Assembly (NCBI GenBank): GCA_030639495.1
Contig: DAOWCP010000095.1
Coordinates: 1 to 7,981, forward strand
Direction of reading: 5' to 3'
Origin: JAGLTN01 sp023135255
Lineage (GTDB): Bacteria; Planctomycetota; Phycisphaerae; Sedimentisphaerales; Anaerobacaceae
DNA length: 7,981 bases
Shown piece by piece: positions 4,583 through 7,981 of the stretch. Position 1 is the stretch's first letter, and the number at the start of each line of letters is the position of its first letter. The position numbers and the translations under genes were made by a program. Under the pieces are notes generated by a model. It was given only the letters and a program-made list of their open reading frames with translations. It made no database searches and was not told where the DNA came from.

Positions 4583-6994
4583 GTGAATTCAAAGAGGATA
4601 TTACTTTCATCAGCTACGATCGTTTTGTTTTTTGCGGTATGGGCATGCAGCGGCGATGTTAATAACCTGTCTGACTATTATGGATTTGGTGAAATAGAAA
4701 TAATTAAATCTGATTGGGGGATTCAGAATCTTATTGTTGTAGATTTTAACGGCGACGGGCTGAAAGATATTGCTTTTGCGAATAATCACAAGACAAAAAT
4801 AGAGATACTGCTGCAAAAAGCGAAAGGGCCTGATATTAAGCTGCAAACTAAGCCTTTAGTTGATGAAGATGATATTAATCGGTTACCAGAAGACAGTCTG
4901 TTTGAGAAAAATTCTGTGGCAGTTTCACAAAAGATATTGAGTATGGTCAGCGGTGATTTTAACAGTGATGGAATGGTTGATATTGCTTTTTACGGCAAAC
5001 CTAACGGCCTGTATTTGATATTGCAGAAGAAGGATGAATCGCAAAAGAAGAGCAACGCTTTGAGCTGGAGAAGCCGAAAGAAAATCAAGATAAGCGATGG
5101 GCTTATGAGCAGCAATGCGTTAGTGAAATCTGATTTTAACAATGACGGCAGAGACGATATCGCTTTGGCGAGCCAGAAAAGTATTTATATTATTTTACAG
5201 AAGGATGATGGAACATTGGCTGAGGAGGTGGAATATCCTACTTCTGCTGTAACATTAGGGGTTGACAGTTCTGATCTGAACGGTGATGGACTTAATGATC
5301 TTGTGCTGATAACAGATGACAGGGATAAGCCTTTACATGTGCGGTTTGGTTTGGCTGATGGTCAGCTTGGCCCGGAGATGCGGTTTTTTATCGAGTCGCC
5401 TTATGTAATGGAGATGTGGGATATCGACGGGGAAACGGGCAGTGAGATACTTACTATCGACAGGAGAAGCGGCAGACTGATAAGTTATAGTCTTTCAACT
5501 GAGATGAGGGCTGATGAAGATTGGCCAATGTTGTTTTATCCTTTTGCTTCGAGTAAAGATAACAGGAAAAGAGATATTGCGGTAGCTGATTTTGACGGCG
5601 ACGGGCTTGATGATATTGTTGTTAGTGACCCGGCAGCAGCAGAGTTGATCTTTTACAGGCAAAAAGCCGGCATTGGTCTGGCAGATACGGTGCGATTCCC
5701 CTGCTTTTCTGATGTTGATCGTATTGATGAAAGTGACATTGACGGCGACGGCAAAAGTGAGCTGATAGTGCTTAGTGTTAAGGAAAAGCTTATAGGTTTG
5801 GTTAGCTACGAGAATAGTCGACTGACATTTCCTAAGCCCTTGGCGGTTGCCGGCGAGCCGGTTGCTATGGAGGTAGCTGACATCGATGGTGATGGCGAGG
5901 TGGATTGTGTTTATATCAGTAAGGATGCTAATAGTCTGCGGTCTCTGGATGTGATTTATAATCTGGCAGCGATTAATAAATTGAAGAGCAAAACTCTTGA
6001 TGATGAGCTGCTTCAATTGGTAAAGGATATCAACTCCTGCGAAACTGGACTGGAATTAAAAAAGCTTGAGGCAAATCCGGACGGCATAAAGGTAATCGAT
6101 GTCGACCAGGATGGATTGAATGATATTGTTGTCTTTGTTAAATATGAGAAGCCGATACTTATCCGCCAGATTGAGCAGAAAAAATTTGAGATTGCAGATG
6201 CCGGCAAGACACAGGCAAGTTTGATCCAGCAGGCGACAATGAGCTCAATGACAGTTGGTGATATCGACAGTAATAAGGGCAAAGAGATACTTATCGCACA
6301 GGATAATTTTGCGAGAAGCCTGAAGTTTTCCGAGCAATCAAAATGGCAAATTATTGACCAGTATAATGCTAAGAGTAAGGAAAACAAGATCGGCACTGTT
6401 GCGGCATTCAACATGAGCAGTGACAATGCTAAACCAAGTATATTGTTGCTTGATGGGCAAAAGGGGCAATTGCAGATATTAAACGCAGGGCAGGACCAGA
6501 CTTACCGTATCACCAAGGAACTTGAAGTAGGCAACTGGAGCAATTCTCTGCATCTTAAGATGCTTTTTGCCTCGGTGACGGGCAAAGACGTTAACAGTAT
6601 TATTCTGTTTGACAGCAACAAATTTGCACTGATAAATATGCCTGAAGATGATTCAGGTCTGAGCTGTGAACAAATCTTTAGCTATGAGACAAAAATAAAG
6701 GACGGCATTTACGGCAATATGACAAGCGGTGATATTAACAATGACGGTGAGGTCGATATTGTTATGGTCGATTATAAAGAGAACCACATTGAGATATTGA
6801 CGTTTGAGGAAAAGAATAAGCCTGTATCAGCGATGAGTTTTAAGATATTCGAAGAAAAGAGCTATCGTAAACAGCAACAGGACAAAGTCGGTGTTGAGCC
6901 AAGAGAGATGAAAATTGCGGATGTTACCGGTGATGGTAAGAACGATCTTGTCTGTATCATTCATGACCGGATAATTATTTATCCGCAGGATTAA
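4583..6994 (+). CDS. Large FG-GAP/VCBS-repeat lipoprotein, probable double beta-propeller
   Basis: An 803-residue protein from GTG 4583, with GGAG (4571-4574) 8 nt upstream. The frame reaches an ATG at 4505, but that lies inside the promoter-like repeat and would bury the signal sequence. The N-terminus MNSKRILLSSATIVLFFAVWAC is a lipoprotein-type signal with probable lipidated Cys22; Trp at -2 is unusual. The rest is FG-GAP/VCBS repeats with Ca-binding D-x-[DN]-x-[DN]-G-x-x-[DE] loops starting at residues 54, 125, 184, 231, 336, 385, 433, 506, 717 and 780. Degenerate ones lie at 280 and 560, and weaker repeat-like positions near 610 and 664. Fourteen units would suit two seven-bladed propellers. 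A helical stretch at about 463-498 may be the linker. Such proteins are extracytoplasmic and bind ligands or partners; no catalytic domain is visible. mnmA follows 20 nt later. Confidence 0.85.
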   Translation: MNSKRILLSSATIVLFFAVWACSGDVNNLSDYYGFGEIEIIKSDWGIQNLIVVDFNGDGLKDIAFANNHKTKIEILLQKAKGPDIKLQTKPLVDEDDINRLPEDSLFEKNSVAVSQKILSMVSGDFNSDGMVDIAFYGKPNGLYLILQKKDESQKKSNALSWRSRKKIKISDGLMSSNALVKSDFNNDGRDDIALASQKSIYIILQKDDGTLAEEVEYPTSAVTLGVDSSDLNGDGLNDLVLITDDRDKPLHVRFGLADGQLGPEMRFFIESPYVMEMWDIDGETGSEILTIDRRSGRLISYSLSTEMRADEDWPMLFYPFASSKDNRKRDIAVADFDGDGLDDIVVSDPAAAELIFYRQKAGIGLADTVRFPCFSDVDRIDESDIDGDGKSELIVLSVKEKLIGLVSYENSRLTFPKPLAVAGEPVAMEVADIDGDGEVDCVYISKDANSLRSLDVIYNLAAINKLKSKTLDDELLQLVKDINSCETGLELKKLEANPDGIKVIDVDQDGLNDIVVFVKYEKPILIRQIEQKKFEIADAGKTQASLIQQATMSSMTVGDIDSNKGKEILIAQDNFARSLKFSEQSKWQIIDQYNAKSKENKIGTVAAFNMSSDNAKPSILLLDGQKGQLQILNAGQDQTYRITKELEVGNWSNSLHLKMLFASVTGKDVNSIILFDSNKFALINMPEDDSGLSCEQIFSYETKIKDGIYGNMTSGDINNDGEVDIVMVDYKENHIEILTFEEKNKPVSAMSFKIFEEKSYRKQQQDKVGVEPREMKIADVTGDGKNDLVCIIHDRIIIYPQD

Positions 6995-7014
6995 TCTTTA
7001 AAATAGCAGGTGAA

Positions 7015-7981
7015 ATGGAACAGGGTAAGGAAACAGTTTTTATCGCTTTGAGCGGCGGTGTGGATTCTATGGCGACGGCGGCATTGCTGCTTGAGAGGGG
7101 CTACCATTGCGAAGGTGTGTTTATGATCACCTGCGACCATTTTATAGCAGAGAGAGCTGATGCGGAAAAAGCCGCCCAGGCTCTTGGAATAAAATTACAT
7201 GTGATCGACTTTCGGAAAGAGTTCGGGCTTATACTGGATTATTTTTTCGGTGAGTATAAGGCCGGCAGGACGCCTAATCCATGCGTTTACTGCAATCGGT
7301 TAATAAAATTCGGGAAGCTATGGGAGTTTGCCAGAGAACATGGCGCAAAGTTTCTTTCAACGGGACATTATGCGCGTGTTATTAAAACTGATTCAGGGGC
7401 TGGTTTATATGAGGCTACGAACAAAGCGAAGGATCAGTCCTATGTCTTTTCAATGGTTTGCAGAGAGATGCTTAAACATTTGATTTTGCCTATGGGTGAT
7501 TATACTAAAGATCAGGCAAGGCAGATCGTTGCCGATTTTAACATCGGGATCGAACATAAGGGAGAATCACAGGAGATATGCTTTGTGCCTGACGATGATT
7601 ATGTCAGATTGATAGAACAAAAATGTCCTGAGCTTGTCCGTGAAGGTGACATCGTTGACAGCAGCGGTAAAGTTTTGGGCACACATCAGGGGGTGCACAA
7701 GTTTACTATAGGCCAACGACGAGGCCTGGGTGTTGCGATGGGAGTGCCTTATTATGTTACTTGTATTGATGCTGAGAAAAACAGGGTAACACTTGGGCCT
7801 AAAGCTGAGGTAATGCATAATAAACTTTCGGCATCCGGTGTGAACTGGCTTATAGATGAGCCGAGGAATGTTTTTACGGCAAAGGTTAAAATAAGATATA
7901 ATTCCGGAGGTGCATCCGCGAAGGTTTATCCCAAAGGCAATAAAGTCGATATCGAATTTGACGAGGCAGTGTCGGCGATCA
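7015..7981 (+). CDS. mnmA: tRNA-specific 2-thiouridylase MnmA, 3' end missing
   Basis: The frame runs from ATG 7015 off the right edge: 322 residues, with roughly 40-50 missing compared with the ~368-residue E. coli enzyme. MnmA activates U34 of tRNA-Lys, -Glu and -Gln with ATP and inserts sulfur from a persulfide relay, giving the s2U base in the cytoplasm. Visible hallmarks are the PP-loop SGGVDS (13-18), GRTPNPCVYCN (84-94) with catalytic Cys90, STGHYAR (115-121), KDQSYVFS (139-146), and GESQEICFVPDDDY (183-196) with Cys189, the partner of the catalytic pair. TIGQRRGLGV (231-240) and the beta-barrel region follow. AGG at 7008-7010 is a closely spaced ribosome-binding site. The 20-nt gap after the FG-GAP lipoprotein contains no promoter-like element, so mnmA is probably cotranscribed with it, an unusual partnership. 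Confidence 0.95.
   Translation, partial: MEQGKETVFIALSGGVDSMATAALLLERGYHCEGVFMITCDHFIAERADAEKAAQALGIKLHVIDFRKEFGLILDYFFGEYKAGRTPNPCVYCNRLIKFGKLWEFAREHGAKFLSTGHYARVIKTDSGAGLYEATNKAKDQSYVFSMVCREMLKHLILPMGDYTKDQARQIVADFNIGIEHKGESQEICFVPDDDYVRLIEQKCPELVREGDIVDSSGKVLGTHQGVHKFTIGQRRGLGVAMGVPYYVTCIDAEKNRVTLGPKAEVMHNKLSASGVNWLIDEPRNVFTAKVKIRYNSGGASAKVYPKGNKVDIEFDEAVSAI

Noticed and set aside
7567..7818. An 83-codon minus-strand frame inside mnmA
   Set aside because: It lies entirely antisense to a conserved part of MnmA containing the Cys189 motif and shows no features of its own.

Overview
The window is an ordinary-looking bacterial chromosomal segment in which every supported gene lies on the + strand. 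In order it holds: the 3' end of an unrecognised gene cut by the left edge; a 103-residue hypothetical protein; a DUF167/YggU-family protein followed 3 bp later by a MATE-family exporter; an exported transglutaminase-like protein with nine TPR units; a large lipoprotein built of FG-GAP/VCBS repeats; and, after a short gap, the tRNA 2-thiouridylase gene mnmA, cut by the right edge. The mix of a Ca-loop beta-propeller lipoprotein, an exported TPR/transglutaminase protein with the NIETT motif, moderate GC and AT-rich spacers suggests Planctomycetota, possibly Phycisphaerae. This is an inference from gene style only, with low confidence.

The most interesting structure is between the genes. Four spacers (about 338-438, 784-882, 2640-2741 and 4462-4562) carry copies of one roughly 100-bp element, all in the same orientation. 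Each begins just after a stop codon or close upstream of the next gene, and each ends in a TATA-type -10-like hexamer 26-43 bases before the preferred start codon. Three copies contain an imperfect hairpin of exactly 47 nt. The fourth keeps the outer CCGCG/CGCG clamp but has a different inside. Copies 1 and 3 share 36 consecutive identical bases. No copy lies between yggU and the MATE gene, or between the FG-GAP lipoprotein and mnmA. The element therefore marks the head of four apparent transcription units: [467-778], [yggU-MATE], [TPR/transglutaminase] and [FG-GAP lipoprotein-mnmA]. I do not recognise it as a described family. A promoter-operator or structured intergenic module is the best reading.

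The element also helps with annotation. It places the longest-ORF starts of the DUF167 gene (882) and the FG-GAP gene (4505) inside or upstream of the promoter-like sequence, favouring starts at 903 and 4583. It also supports a frameshift in the first gene: the stop of an alternative frame at 335-337 abuts the element exactly, whereas the visible frame stops at 248 and leaves an otherwise unexplained gap.

The genes do not form one recognisable pathway. They combine envelope functions (exporter, exported TPR protein, surface lipoprotein) with tRNA modification. No RNA genes, CRISPR arrays, insertion sequences or convincing intrinsic terminators were seen.
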